Made by a program: the position numbers and the translations under genes. The notes beneath the pieces were generated by a model. The model was not told the DNA's origin. It worked only from the letters and a program-made list of their open reading frames with translations, and did not search any database. A stretch of 44,535 nucleotides of DNA. It comes from Nocardia pseudovaccinii NBRC 100343 (GTDB lineage: Bacteria; Actinomycetota; Actinomycetes; Mycobacteriales; Mycobacteriaceae). Location: NCBI RefSeq assembly GCF_001613225.1, contig NZ_BDBY01000235.1, forward strand, positions 1-44,535, written 5' to 3'. This document shows positions 1-9,075 of this stretch, piece after piece (position 1 is the stretch's first letter; every line of letters starts with the position of its first letter).

Positions 1-77
1 GCCGCGGCGATGGTTTCACCCAATACCGTCAGCAGCGGTACCGCGGGCGGTTGAGCATTGACTGCGGGTGTCCCCAT
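1..77 (-). CDS. Start of an IniA-like gene (partial, runs off the left edge)
   Basis: Only about 25 codons are inside the window. Read on the minus strand from the ATG at 75-77, the peptide begins MGTPAVNAQPPAVPLLTVLG and stays open to the edge. A good ribosome binding site (AAAGAGG) lies about 5 bases upstream. The gene starts 32 bases after the iniB stop codon, so the two are probably co-transcribed. In mycobacteria iniB is followed directly by iniA, a dynamin-like GTPase induced by cell-wall inhibitors. IniA is therefore the best guess, but it rests on position alone because no GTPase motif is visible. The start codon itself is well supported; the identity is not. Confidence 0.55.
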   Translation of the reverse strand, partial: MGTPAVNAQPPAVPLLTVLGETIAA

Positions 78-109
78 CGAACCTCTTTCGTACGAATATC
101 GGCTGCCTC

Positions 110-3100
110 TTAGTGCAGGAAGGCGTCGCCACCCAGATCGCCGCCGGCATGTCCGGCCAGATCGGTACCCGCATGAGTATCGGTGAAGAGGCTGGAATCG
201 CTGTGTCCGGTGACCGACGTGTCCAGATGCGATCCGGCCGAACTGTCGAGTCCGGAACCGAAGGCATTCGAAACGTCCAGCGACGACCAGGTATTCGCGG
301 TGGATCCGACGGTCGAAGCGGCGCCGCCGGTCAGTGCCGAACCGGCGTGGCCGCCCAGATCCGCGGCGCCGTTGGCGGTGCCCTGCGCCGCGGCGCCGGA
401 GTGCACCGTGGAGTCGACGCTCGACGAAAGTCCACCGCCGAGGCCCGCATCCGCCGAGCCACCGGTGGAAAGGCCTGTGGCCAAACCGGTTCCGGCGTGC
501 GCACCACCGCCGAGGCTGGTTTCCAGGCCACTGCCTGCCTGGACGCCACTGCTGATTCCGCTGGAAAGACCGGTCTCCAGACCTGTCCCCAGATGTGTTC
601 CGGCATCGACGGCGCCCTGCGCTCCGGTGGACACACTGCCGCCGAGCCCGGTGGCCGCACCGACGCCGGTGGACAGCCCCGTCTCCAGACCGGTAGCCGC
701 ATGGCCCCCGGCATCGACAGCACCGCCCAAACCTGTGGACAGCCCCGCACCTGCCTGCGTCCCGGCGCCGACCGCACCGCTCACACCCGAAGACAAGCCC
801 GCACCGAGCTCCGAACCCGCGTGCGCACCGGCACCAAGCGCGCCGCTCACACCCGCACCGAGCTCCGAACCCGCGTGGGCACCGGCACCGAGCGCACCGC
901 TCACACCCGCACCGAGCTCCGAACCCGCGTGCGCACCGGCACCGACCGCGCCATTCAGCCCCGAGGACAGGCCCGCACCGAGATCGGCGCCCGCCTGTGC
1001 ACCAGCGCCGACACCTGTGGACAGCCCCGCACCGGCCTGCGTCCCGGCGCCGACGGCACCGCCCAGCCCTGTGGACAAACCGCCGCCCAGATCAGCCGCG
1101 CCACCGATGGCACTGGAGAACCCGGACGTGGCGTGCGCCCCAGCGTCACCCAGATCCGATCCGACCTGCGCACCGCCGCCGAGAGCACCACCGAGACTGC
1201 TCGACAACCCGCCACCCAGCTCAGCACCCGCACCGAGCGCCGCGCCGGTAGCCAAACTCGACTCCAGCCCCGTCGTCACCTGAGCACCGGTACCGATCGC
1301 GGACGAAGCCCCACTCGACACCCCGCCACCGAGCCCAGCACCGGTATCCACCACGCCGCCGAGCCCAGCCTCCAGCCCACCCCCGAGCCCACTCGCCGCA
1401 TGCGCCCCCGCATCGAAGGCCCCCTCGATCCCCGAAGTAGCCTGCGCCCCAGCATCAACAACCCCATTCACCCCTGTGGACAACCCGCCCCCAACACCCG
1501 CACCCGCCTGCGCAGCCCCACCGATCCCGGTGGACAACCCTCCCTCCAGACCGCTCGTCGCCTGAGCACCTGCATCGACAGCACCACCCAGACCGGACCC
1601 CGCCTGCGCACCACCACCGATTCCCGTGGACAACCCTGTTTCCAGACCACCGGCAGCCTGCGCACCAGCGTCAACAACACCACCGAAACCACTGGACAAA
1701 CCGACGCCCAGATCGGCACCAGCCTGCGCACCGGCACCCGCCGCGCCCGCGAGACCAGTCGACAACCCGCCACCCAGCTCAGAACCCAACTGCGCACCAC
1801 CACCAATTCCAGTGGACAGACCGGTTTCCAAACCACCAGCAGTGTGCGCACCAGCATCAACAGCACCACCGAAACCCGTGGACAAGCTGCCACCGAGATC
1901 AGCACCAGCCTGCGCACCGGCACCTGCTGCGCCCTCCAGGCTGTTCGACAAATTGCCACCAAGGCCTGTGGACAAGCTGCCACCAAGCCCACCCGTCGCG
2001 CCCTCCAGACCAGTCGACACCCCGCCACTGAGCTGAGAACCCAACTGCGCGCCACCATCGAGCGCACCACCAATTCCAGTGGACAACCCGGATTCCAAAC
2101 CACCAGCAGCCTGCGCACCAGCATCAACAGCACCACCCAGACCTGTGGACAAACTGCCACCCAGATCGGAGCCCGTCTGCGCGCCGCCGCCAACGGCGCC
2201 GCTCAGTCCTGTGGACAGGTCGGCACCCGCCTGGGCACCAGCACCCACGGCACCTCCCAAGCCGGTCGACAGACTGCCACCCAGATCAGCGCCAGCCTGC
2301 GTACCAGCGCTGACAGCGCCGCCCAGACCTGTGGACAAACCGCCACCGGCACCTGCCGCGCCCTCCAGGCCAGTCGACACACTGCCGCCGAGCTCGGAAC
2401 CCAGCTGCGCACCACCATCGAGCGCGCCACCAATTCCAGTGGACAAGCCGGTCTCCAGACCACCGGCGGCCTGCGCACCAGCACCCGCGGCGCCACCCAG
2501 ATCGGTGGACAAGCTGCCGCCCAGACCGGCACCCGTCTGTGCCCCGGCACCGACCGCACCGCCGAGACCTGTGGACAGACCGGCACCGAGATCGGTCCCC
2601 AGTTCCGCGCCGCCACCGACCGCGCCACTCAGTCCGGTGGACAGATCAGCACCTGCCTGGGCTCCGACGCCTGCCGCGCCTTCCAGACCGGTCGACAGAC
2701 TCCCGCCCAGATCCGATCCCAGCTGTGCACCGCCGCCGAGCGCGCCACCGATTCCGGTGGACAGGCCGGTTTCCAGACCACCGGCAGCCTGCGCACCGGC
2801 ATCAACAGCACCACCCAGACCGGTGGACAAGCCACCACCCAGATCGGAGCCCGCCTGCGCACCGCCGCCAACGGCGCCGCTCAGTCCTGTGGACAGGTCG
2901 GCACCCGCCTGGGCACCAGCACCCGCGGCGCCCCCCAAGCCGGTCGACAGACTCCCACCCAGATCGGAGCCCGCCTGCGCACCGGCGTTTACCGCGCCTG
3001 TCAGGCCTGTGGACAGATCAGCGTTCGCATCGGCTGCGGTGCCGATTGCGCTGGAGAAGCCGGTCGATGCCTGCGCGTCGGCGTCCAGTGCGCCGCCCAG

Positions 3101-4180
3101 GCTGCCACCGAGATCGGCGCCCGCACCGACTGCCCCGCCCAGACCGGTCTCGAGGCCCGAAATTGCTTGTGCCCCTGCACCAATCGTGCCGCCGAGACCG
3201 GCACCGAGATCCGTACCGAGCTGGCCACCCGCACCGACAGCGCCACCGAGACCCGTTGCGGCCTGTGCACCCGCATCGACCACACCACCCAGACCAGCAC
3301 CCAAATCCGCACCAACCTGACCACCCGCACCCACAGCACCACCGAGGCCTGCCTCCAGGCTTGTGCCCAGGTCAGCGCCTGCTTGGGCACCGGCACCAAG
3401 GGCACCGCCGAGGTCGGCACCCAACTGGGTGCCCGCTCCGATGGCGCCGCTCAGCCCGGCGCCGAGATCGGCGCCCGCGCCGACTGCGCCACCGAGCCCC
3501 GTCTCCAAGCCCGAAATCACCTGCGCGCCGCCGTTCAGGCCCGCGCCGAGAGCCCCCTCCAGCCCCGTTCCGACCTGCGCTCCGGCACCGAGTGCACCCT
3601 CGAGACCAGTGGCGAGATCGGCACCGGCCTGCGCTCCCGCGCCGAGCGCGCCACCCAGCGCACCGCCGAGACCCGTCACGGCCTGTACACCGGCGCCGAT
3701 GGCGCCGCCGAGACCGGCGGTCAGATCCGCGCCCGCGCCGACAATGCTGCCGAGACCGGCGCCGAGGTCGGCTCCGGCCTGCAGGCCCGCGCCGATCGCG
3801 CCGTTGAGCCCGGCACCGAGGTCGAGCCCTGTACCGACGCCGAGGCCGAGGTCCGCGCCGAGGTCGATATCGGTGCCGAGGTCAACGCCCGCGTCGGCGG
3901 CGGCACCGAGTCCAACCGCGGCGGCGGTATTGGCGCCTGCGGCGGCACCGGCATCGACCGCCCCGGCGCCACCGGCCGCCACGATCGCCGACAGCTGTGA
4001 GCCGCCCGCGATCAGGGCCGATTCGGCGACCATGGGGGCGACGGCGGCGATATCCTCCGGCGTCACGGCGGGCAAACCGGCAGCTGCCAGCGCCTGGCCG
4101 GGGTTGGCGCAATAACCCACCGCGGCCTCGTGGTCACGGAGCAGGTTGAGAATGAACTCCAGAATCGCGTTGGGTGTCAT
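110..4180 (-). CDS. iniB: IniB-family giant Gly/Ala-repeat protein
   Basis: This encodes about 1356 residues. The first 60 or so residues form an IniB-type N-terminal domain, beginning MTPNAILEFILNLLRDHEAA and continuing with a NPGQALAAAGL / VTPEDIAAVAP pattern. The rest is a low-complexity Gly/Ala/Ser/Thr/Leu array built from units of roughly 18-22 residues, such as LSTGLGGAVDAGAQAAGG. Units are grouped into larger blocks that recur at least four times (GLSTGIGGALGGGAQLG and variants). The C-terminus is richer in Ser, His and Asp. The ATG at 4180 was chosen because AGGAG lies 9 bases upstream; the longer open frame to 4240 has no such signal. M. tuberculosis IniB is only about 480 residues, so this copy is greatly expanded. 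The iniBAC operon is known to respond to cell-wall biosynthesis inhibitors, but the biochemical role of IniB is not established. There is no clear signal peptide or membrane segment. Confidence 0.85.
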   Translation of the reverse strand: MTPNAILEFILNLLRDHEAAVGYCANPGQALAAAGLPAVTPEDIAAVAPMVAESALIAGGSQLSAIVAAGGAGAVDAGAAAGANTAAAVGLGAAADAGVDLGTDIDLGADLGLGVGTGLDLGAGLNGAIGAGLQAGADLGAGLGSIVGAGADLTAGLGGAIGAGVQAVTGLGGALGGALGAGAQAGADLATGLEGALGAGAQVGTGLEGALGAGLNGGAQVISGLETGLGGAVGAGADLGAGLSGAIGAGTQLGADLGGALGAGAQAGADLGTSLEAGLGGAVGAGGQVGADLGAGLGGVVDAGAQAATGLGGAVGAGGQLGTDLGAGLGGTIGAGAQAISGLETGLGGAVGAGADLGGSLGGALDADAQASTGFSSAIGTAADANADLSTGLTGAVNAGAQAGSDLGGSLSTGLGGAAGAGAQAGADLSTGLSGAVGGGAQAGSDLGGGLSTGLGGAVDAGAQAAGGLETGLSTGIGGALGGGAQLGSDLGGSLSTGLEGAAGVGAQAGADLSTGLSGAVGGGAELGTDLGAGLSTGLGGAVGAGAQTGAGLGGSLSTDLGGAAGAGAQAAGGLETGLSTGIGGALDGGAQLGSELGGSVSTGLEGAAGAGGGLSTGLGGAVSAGTQAGADLGGSLSTGLGGAVGAGAQAGADLSTGLSGAVGGGAQTGSDLGGSLSTGLGGAVDAGAQAAGGLESGLSTGIGGALDGGAQLGSQLSGGVSTGLEGATGGLGGSLSTGLGGNLSNSLEGAAGAGAQAGADLGGSLSTGFGGAVDAGAHTAGGLETGLSTGIGGGAQLGSELGGGLSTGLAGAAGAGAQAGADLGVGLSSGFGGVVDAGAQAAGGLETGLSTGIGGGAQAGSGLGGAVDAGAQATSGLEGGLSTGIGGAAQAGAGVGGGLSTGVNGVVDAGAQATSGIEGAFDAGAHAASGLGGGLEAGLGGVVDTGAGLGGGVSSGASSAIGTGAQVTTGLESSLATGAALGAGAELGGGLSSSLGGALGGGAQVGSDLGDAGAHATSGFSSAIGGAADLGGGLSTGLGGAVGAGTQAGAGLSTGVGAGAQAGADLGAGLSSGLNGAVGAGAHAGSELGAGVSGALGAGAHAGSELGAGVSGALGAGAHAGSELGAGLSSGVSGAVGAGTQAGAGLSTGLGGAVDAGGHAATGLETGLSTGVGAATGLGGSVSTGAQGAVDAGTHLGTGLETGLSSGISSGVQAGSGLETSLGGGAHAGTGLATGLSTGGSADAGLGGGLSSSVDSTVHSGAAAQGTANGAADLGGHAGSALTGGAASTVGSTANTWSSLDVSNAFGSGLDSSAGSHLDTSVTGHSDSSLFTDTHAGTDLAGHAGGDLGGDAFLH
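801..962 (-). repeat. 54-bp tandem repeat within iniB
   Basis: The string GCACCGAGCTCCGAACCCGC begins at 801, 855 and 909, exactly 54 bases apart, and the intervening bases are nearly identical. Each unit encodes 18 residues reading GSELGAGVSGALGAGAHA with small changes. This is the most regular part of the larger degenerate array and points to recent duplication by slippage or unequal recombination. Confidence 0.85.
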
Positions 4181-4469
4181 CGAAATCATCTCCTGGATGA
4201 GCGGACCCTCGCGATCCGCAGTCGTTGGAATGCATTTCACGCTAGGGACGCCCGGCGTTACTCCGAAACGGGGTGCACCCCTACTGCGAACCGCACGTTC
4301 CCGTTAGGGACCCCCGAACCATTAGGGGAATTTCCCCGCACCTTCCCCGACTGAGTAACGGCTGATGCCCAGCAACCGACAGAAGTGTTGCGGCTGGCAG
4401 GTCCACTGCGCCTTCCCGTCTATACAACAGCGACTACCGGGCCACACAGTTTTCGAACGGGGTTCTCGA
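4181..4469. promoter_or_regulatory. Divergent control region between iniB and the Hsp70-like/LuxR operon
   Basis: The two transcription units start on opposite sides of this 289-base gap. It contains a perfect 12-bp palindrome, GGGGTGCACCCC, at 4270-4281. Two copies of the box CG(C/T)TAGGGAC(G/C)CCCG lie at 4240-4254 and 4302-4316, 62 bases apart in the same orientation. A related ATTAGGGGAA follows at 4321. The LuxR-type regulator of the rightward operon is an obvious candidate to bind here, by analogy with control of mycobacterial iniBAC by the adjacent Rv0339c-type regulator. Clear -10 and -35 boxes could not be assigned. Confidence 0.5.
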
Positions 4470-6299
4470 ATGACAGAGCGTCTGGCGCTCGGCATCACTG
4501 TCGGAGCGTCGAATTCGGTCGCCGTGGCGACCCCGGGGGACGGCAGCGACTATGACAGGGGTCACTCCGGCGACGCTGTCATCACCCATCCGAGTGTGCT
4601 GCGCCTCGCCCCGCATGCGGCGCCCGCATTCGGGAGCGGCGCTCGCCCCACCGGCAGGCACTCCAGTGACGTTGTACTCGAGGGCTTCCTCGCCCGGGTC
4701 GGGGATCCGGTGGATATCCTCGCCGAGGACGGAACCGCCCACTCCGCAGCGGATCTCGTGGCCACCGCGGTCGGCTGTCTGATCGATGAGATCGGGGCCG
4801 GCGCCGCGCACTCCATGGTCGCCTGTCATCCGGCGTGGTGGTCGCGGCATACCGTCGACGTGCAGCGGGCCGCGCTGGATCGCGCCGACTTGCGCGAGGT
4901 GACCTTGGTTCCGGAGCCGACCGCGTCGGTGCGCTGGCTGGAGGCCGCACACGGCCCGCTCGGCGACGGCACGGTTGTCGTATACGACCTCGGCGCTTCC
5001 GGCCTCACCGTCTCGGTGGTCCGCACCGGGGCGCAGGCGGCCGTACTCGGCGCGCCATTGCGCACCACCGATGTCGCGGGCGCCGAATTCGATCTGTTGA
5101 CCATGCGCTATGTCCTGGCTAATGCCTTACGTGGAAATGATTTCGATCCGTTCGATCCGGTGGTGGAACGGGAATTGTCGGCATTGCGCGATCGCTGCCG
5201 ATATGCGAAAGAAGAGCTTTCCACAAATACCGCGACGGTTGTCCCGGTCCGTTTGAACCCGGACGATCACCACGCCGAAAACATCCGGCTGGTCCGCGAC
5301 GAACTCGAGGACCTACTGCGCGGCCCCTTACTCACCTCGCTCGATCTCATCCGCGATGCGGTACATCGCGCCGGACTCGATATCGGCAATATCGGCCGGG
5401 TGCTGCTCACCGGCGGCGGCGGCGCGATCCCGCTGGTGGCCGAGTTGATCTCCACCGAATTCGCACTCCCCGTGGTCGCGGCCCCGCAACCACGGCTGAC
5501 CAGCGCGCTCGGCGCCGCCGAACTGGCCGCGGACTTGATGTCGGTCACCGTGGATCGCACCCCGGTCGCGGTCATGGGCAGCAACGCGAAAACCGAGGAG
5601 CTGCCCACCGTGCCGCGGCCGGTCGAAAAGTCCGCGAACAGCTCCCGCGTGACCAGTAGCGCGGTGGCAAGCGGCGGCCTTTTCCACGATGACACCGTGC
5701 CCAAAAAGACCCTGCCCGGCACGAGCGACCGGCCCCGCCGCAGGCTCAGCGGCCGCCAGCGCGCCGTCATCATCGCGGGAGCGGCACTGGTGCTCGGCGC
5801 ACTCGCGACCGGCACCGTCGCCATCGGCACCGGCGCGCAGCCCGGTCCGACGTCACCGGCAAGTTCGGATCCGACGACAACGCCGGGCGCTTCCGTCGTC
5901 GCGGCGACCAGTGACGGCAGTCCCACCGGTTCGGCGACGACCTCCGCGAAGGATTCGCCCGTCGGTAGTCCGAAACCGAAACCCACTGCGGGACAACCAG
6001 GTTCCGCCGGAACGAGCAGCGTCGCGGTGGCGAGCAGCCAACCCGTCGCAGGCGAGTCCGCCGACGGCCAGACCACCCAGAACCAACCGGCTCCCGGCCA
6101 ACCGGCACCGGCTACGCAGCCGACGGCGGAAGCTCCGGCAACACAGACCCAACCCGCGCCACAACCGCAGCCTGCCCCGCAGACGCAGACGCAGACACAG
6201 GTGCAGATCCCGACCGTGCCGTCCCTGCCGGCGAACCCGCTGAGCGACACCCTCGGCGGCGTCCAATCCGCACTGCCCAAGATCCCCGGAGGCAGATGA
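4470..6299 (+). CDS. Membrane-tethered Hsp70-like protein (copy 1)
   Basis: This encodes 609 residues. The N-terminal 370 or so resemble the actin-fold ATPase of Hsp70: a degenerate phosphate-1 loop GITVGASNS, a connecting phosphate-2 motif VVVYDLGASGLTVSVV and an adenosine motif VLLTGGGGAIPLVAEL. There is no Hsp70 substrate-binding domain. Instead a basic stretch (RPRRRLSGRQR) precedes one transmembrane helix (VIIAGAALVLGALATGTVAI), followed by about 150 residues rich in Pro, Thr, Gln and Ser, presumably outside the membrane. The usual phosphate-1 Asp (GIDLG) is Thr here, so ATP hydrolysis may be lost. The start MTERLALG was chosen because family similarity begins there; an upstream ATG at 4365 has no ribosome binding site. 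The stop overlaps the next start (ATGA), so the two genes are coupled. It probably senses or scaffolds something at the cell envelope, but that role is inferred. Confidence 0.75.
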   Translation: MTERLALGITVGASNSVAVATPGDGSDYDRGHSGDAVITHPSVLRLAPHAAPAFGSGARPTGRHSSDVVLEGFLARVGDPVDILAEDGTAHSAADLVATAVGCLIDEIGAGAAHSMVACHPAWWSRHTVDVQRAALDRADLREVTLVPEPTASVRWLEAAHGPLGDGTVVVYDLGASGLTVSVVRTGAQAAVLGAPLRTTDVAGAEFDLLTMRYVLANALRGNDFDPFDPVVERELSALRDRCRYAKEELSTNTATVVPVRLNPDDHHAENIRLVRDELEDLLRGPLLTSLDLIRDAVHRAGLDIGNIGRVLLTGGGGAIPLVAELISTEFALPVVAAPQPRLTSALGAAELAADLMSVTVDRTPVAVMGSNAKTEELPTVPRPVEKSANSSRVTSSAVASGGLFHDDTVPKKTLPGTSDRPRRRLSGRQRAVIIAGAALVLGALATGTVAIGTGAQPGPTSPASSDPTTTPGASVVAATSDGSPTGSATTSAKDSPVGSPKPKPTAGQPGSAGTSSVAVASSQPVAGESADGQTTQNQPAPGQPAPATQPTAEAPATQTQPAPQPQPAPQTQTQTQVQIPTVPSLPANPLSDTLGGVQSALPKIPGGR

Positions 6300-9031
6300 T
6301 GGGTGATATCGCCTTCGACACGCTGCCCTGCGCACGCGAGATCTTCCGCGAATTGGACTCCGCGGACCGGGAACCCGTCGTCTATCTGATCAGGGGCCGC
6401 TCCGGCTCCGGCAAATCCACCCTCCTCTCGGTGATCCGGGCCCGCCTGCGCGCCCACGGCATCCCGTTCCGAGACGACCCGGTAATGCCCGAACACCTTG
6501 CAGCGCAAGCAGGCTCGGTCAACGGAGCGCATGTGACGGCTGACGCCCACCGCGCCGACGGACAGCACCCCGACCACGACGATTCGCACACCATCGGCGC
6601 GGCCCACGCCACCGGCAACGGCCACGGAACCCGAACCGCCGAGAAAACCGACATCATTCAGCGCACCGATAACGGAGCGCATCCGATCCACCGCCTCGAC
6701 GGCGCACACCCGCACACACCGCGCCCGGCCCTGATCATCGACAACGCCCACACCCTGAGCGACTCGGATCTCGAATCCCTCTGCGCGACCATCGAATCCG
6801 GCCGCTACACGGTCATTGTCGCGACCCAGCCGCGCCCGCACGATCCGCAACTGCGCACACTCGCCGACACTGTGGCCCGCCGCGGCCGGGTGGCCGATCT
6901 GCGGGCGCTCGGCGTCTCCGATATCGCCCCGTTCGCCCGCGAATTGGGTATGGCGGTGCCGCGCCCGGTGGCCCAGCACATCCATCGTCAGACCGCGGGC
7001 AGCCGCGGTGGCGTGGTGGCCGCGCTGACCGCCGCCTGCTCGGCCCGCCTCGACGCGGGCATCCGCGCCGTCGACGACGCCGTCGCCGCCTGGGCACGCG
7101 CCCTTCTGGACAACCTCGAGCCCGATCTGCTGGAAACCCTGGTCGTCGCCACCACCGGCACCGGCCTGGATTCCTCCGAACTGACCGAGGTCCTCGGCGT
7201 GGACACCGCCGCGGCCCAAGAACTCATCGACCGGGCCAGGGCCAGCGCACTGGTCACCGATGCCGATCTGTTGCTCGAACCCGCCGTCACACCGCTGCGC
7301 ACCCTGCTCGGCGACCGCCGCTTCGTTGCCGTGCAGCGTCGTCTACTCAACGCGCGATTGGATGCGGGCCTGCTGCGCGATCACACCGCGCTGCTGCTCG
7401 CCGAATCCGGTGTCCGCGACCAGCGTCTGGCCGAATTCCTCTGCGCCGCAGCCGAAAAGGCGGGACGTGAGGCGGTGCGCTACTACGCCGCCGCGGCGGC
7501 GACCGGCGCGGATCCGGACGTCATCGCGTTGCGCTGGGCGGAGGCGGCCGCATGCACCGGCGACGGCGATACCGCCATGCGACTTGCCGAACCGGTGCTG
7601 GCTCGTCCCGGTGTCACCGGCGCGGAACTGGCTGCGGCCGTGCGGATCTGCGCGGCGGTGCTGACCCGCCGCGGCCTGGTCGGGCGCGCGGCGCAACTGT
7701 ATTCCTGGCTCGGCGCGCATCGGGTCGGCGCGGATTGGGCGGTCGGCGCGACCGTGCAGTATCTCGCCGGTGAGGTGACCGCCGCCGCGGAGTTGTCCGA
7801 ATCGGCGACGCAGTGGCCGCCGACCGAGGCCAACGCGCACGCACGCCTGATCGCCACCGCACTCGCGCGCACCATCGTCGAACACGGAACCGGCACCGCC
7901 ACAGCCGTATCCGCGCTCATCCAGGCCGCGCAGGCCGATGCGGGTACCGACCGGTTCCTGCCGTGCACCGCGGTCTCCATCGCGACGCTGCTGTGCCTGA
8001 GCACCGGCGAACCACGCCGTGCCGGTGAGGCGCTGCGCCGGGCCACCACCAGCGGTCTGCGCTGTCACCAGTTGCAGGTGCTGACCGCCTGGGCGGCGAT
8101 GCTCGGCGGCGACGAACAGGCCGCCGCGACCACCGTCGCCGCACTGCAATTGGATTCGCTCGATATTCGCGACCGCCTGCTCGCCCATGGTGTCGCGGTC
8201 GGTCTGGCCCGCCGCGGCGGCGACCACGCCGAACTCACCCGCGCCTGGCAGGCCGCCTATCCGCTCTTCGACGACGTCGACGCCGACCTGCTCACCCTGT
8301 TGCCGATCGGCGAGTTGTGGCTCGCGGGCATTCGGCTACGCGACGAACGCCGGATCGCACCGCTTGTCGATGCCAGCCTCGCGCTGCTGCGCCGACTCGA
8401 CCAGCCGCCCGCCTGGGCCAATGCCTTCCACTGGTACGGCGTGCAGGCCGCGATCGCACACGAGAGCCCGGAGGAACTGCTCCCGCACGCCCGGCTGCTC
8501 AAGGCCGCGGCCGAGTCCGGTGACCGGCATGCCGCGATCCTCGCCGACGCGGGCCGCACCTGGGTGCTGGTGCTGCGCGGCCAGGTCGCCGCGGCCCCGG
8601 TGCAGGCGGCGGTCGCCGGACTCAGCGAGATCGGGCTGACCTGGGATGCCGCCCGGCTCGCGAGCGAGGCCGCACTCGCCGCCGCCGATTCCGCTACCGC
8701 GACCACCCTGCTGAAACTGGCCAGAACCGTCCGGGCCGACGCCCGTCCGCAGGAGCCCGCGGCTCGTCCGGCCGCAACGGCCGCGGGCGACGGTCAGGCC
8801 GCCGCCCCGGAACCGGTCGCCGACGCGGCGATTCTCAGCGAACGTGAACGCGAGGTCGCCGAACTCGTCCTACTCGGTTTGACGTACCGGGAGATCGGCG
8901 CTCGCCTGTACATTTCCGCCAAGACGGTGGAGCATCATGTCGCCCGGATCCGACGCCGGATCGGTGCCCGTTCCCGTTCGGAGTTATTGTCGATGCTCCG
9001 CGCCATGGGACACGGCTCGCTGCTGGTGTGA
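6296..9031 (+). CDS. ATPase-LuxR transcriptional regulator (IniR / Rv0339c-like)
   Basis: This encodes 911 residues, or 910 if the second ATG at 6299 is used; GGAGG lies 3 or 6 bases upstream, and the second spacing is better. A Walker A loop, GRSGSGKST, lies at residues 34-42 and a Walker B-like strand, ALIIDNAH, around residue 149, giving a STAND/MalT-like ATPase. Between them lies an unusual insert of about 80 residues with roughly a dozen histidines plus Asp and Gly. A long Ala/Leu-rich helical region follows, probably TPR-like. The C-terminus (residues 847-905) is a standard LuxR helix-turn-helix: LSEREREVAELVLLGLTYRE, then ISAKTVEHHV. Such regulators are normally driven by a ligand binding the helical region. 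Its place beside iniB, transcribed divergently from it, matches Rv0339c in M. tuberculosis, so control of iniB is likely but inferred. Confidence 0.8.
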   Translation: MMGDIAFDTLPCAREIFRELDSADREPVVYLIRGRSGSGKSTLLSVIRARLRAHGIPFRDDPVMPEHLAAQAGSVNGAHVTADAHRADGQHPDHDDSHTIGAAHATGNGHGTRTAEKTDIIQRTDNGAHPIHRLDGAHPHTPRPALIIDNAHTLSDSDLESLCATIESGRYTVIVATQPRPHDPQLRTLADTVARRGRVADLRALGVSDIAPFARELGMAVPRPVAQHIHRQTAGSRGGVVAALTAACSARLDAGIRAVDDAVAAWARALLDNLEPDLLETLVVATTGTGLDSSELTEVLGVDTAAAQELIDRARASALVTDADLLLEPAVTPLRTLLGDRRFVAVQRRLLNARLDAGLLRDHTALLLAESGVRDQRLAEFLCAAAEKAGREAVRYYAAAAATGADPDVIALRWAEAAACTGDGDTAMRLAEPVLARPGVTGAELAAAVRICAAVLTRRGLVGRAAQLYSWLGAHRVGADWAVGATVQYLAGEVTAAAELSESATQWPPTEANAHARLIATALARTIVEHGTGTATAVSALIQAAQADAGTDRFLPCTAVSIATLLCLSTGEPRRAGEALRRATTSGLRCHQLQVLTAWAAMLGGDEQAAATTVAALQLDSLDIRDRLLAHGVAVGLARRGGDHAELTRAWQAAYPLFDDVDADLLTLLPIGELWLAGIRLRDERRIAPLVDASLALLRRLDQPPAWANAFHWYGVQAAIAHESPEELLPHARLLKAAAESGDRHAAILADAGRTWVLVLRGQVAAAPVQAAVAGLSEIGLTWDAARLASEAALAAADSATATTLLKLARTVRADARPQEPAARPAATAAGDGQAAAPEPVADAAILSEREREVAELVLLGLTYREIGARLYISAKTVEHHVARIRRRIGARSRSELLSMLRAMGHGSLLV

Positions 9032-9075
9032 TCGGGGTGCGGCCCGATCCGTGACGCCGAAGCGAGGTATTGAGG

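Noticed and set aside
68..4000. A 1310-residue open frame on the plus strand opposite iniB
   Set aside because: It mirrors the iniB repeats in an antisense frame, has no start signal and is rich in Arg/Thr/Gln, as expected from the complement of GC-rich Gly/Ala codons. The IniB N-terminal domain and ribosome binding site fix the coding strand.
110..4180. CRISPR-like array, because of the many short repeats
   Set aside because: The repeats are in phase with the reading frame, degenerate and contiguous, with no unique spacers; they encode protein repeats.
5267..7219. A 650-residue minus-strand frame opposite the Hsp70-like and LuxR genes
   Set aside because: It spans the junction of two well-supported plus-strand genes and shows no family motif; it is a GC-bias shadow.
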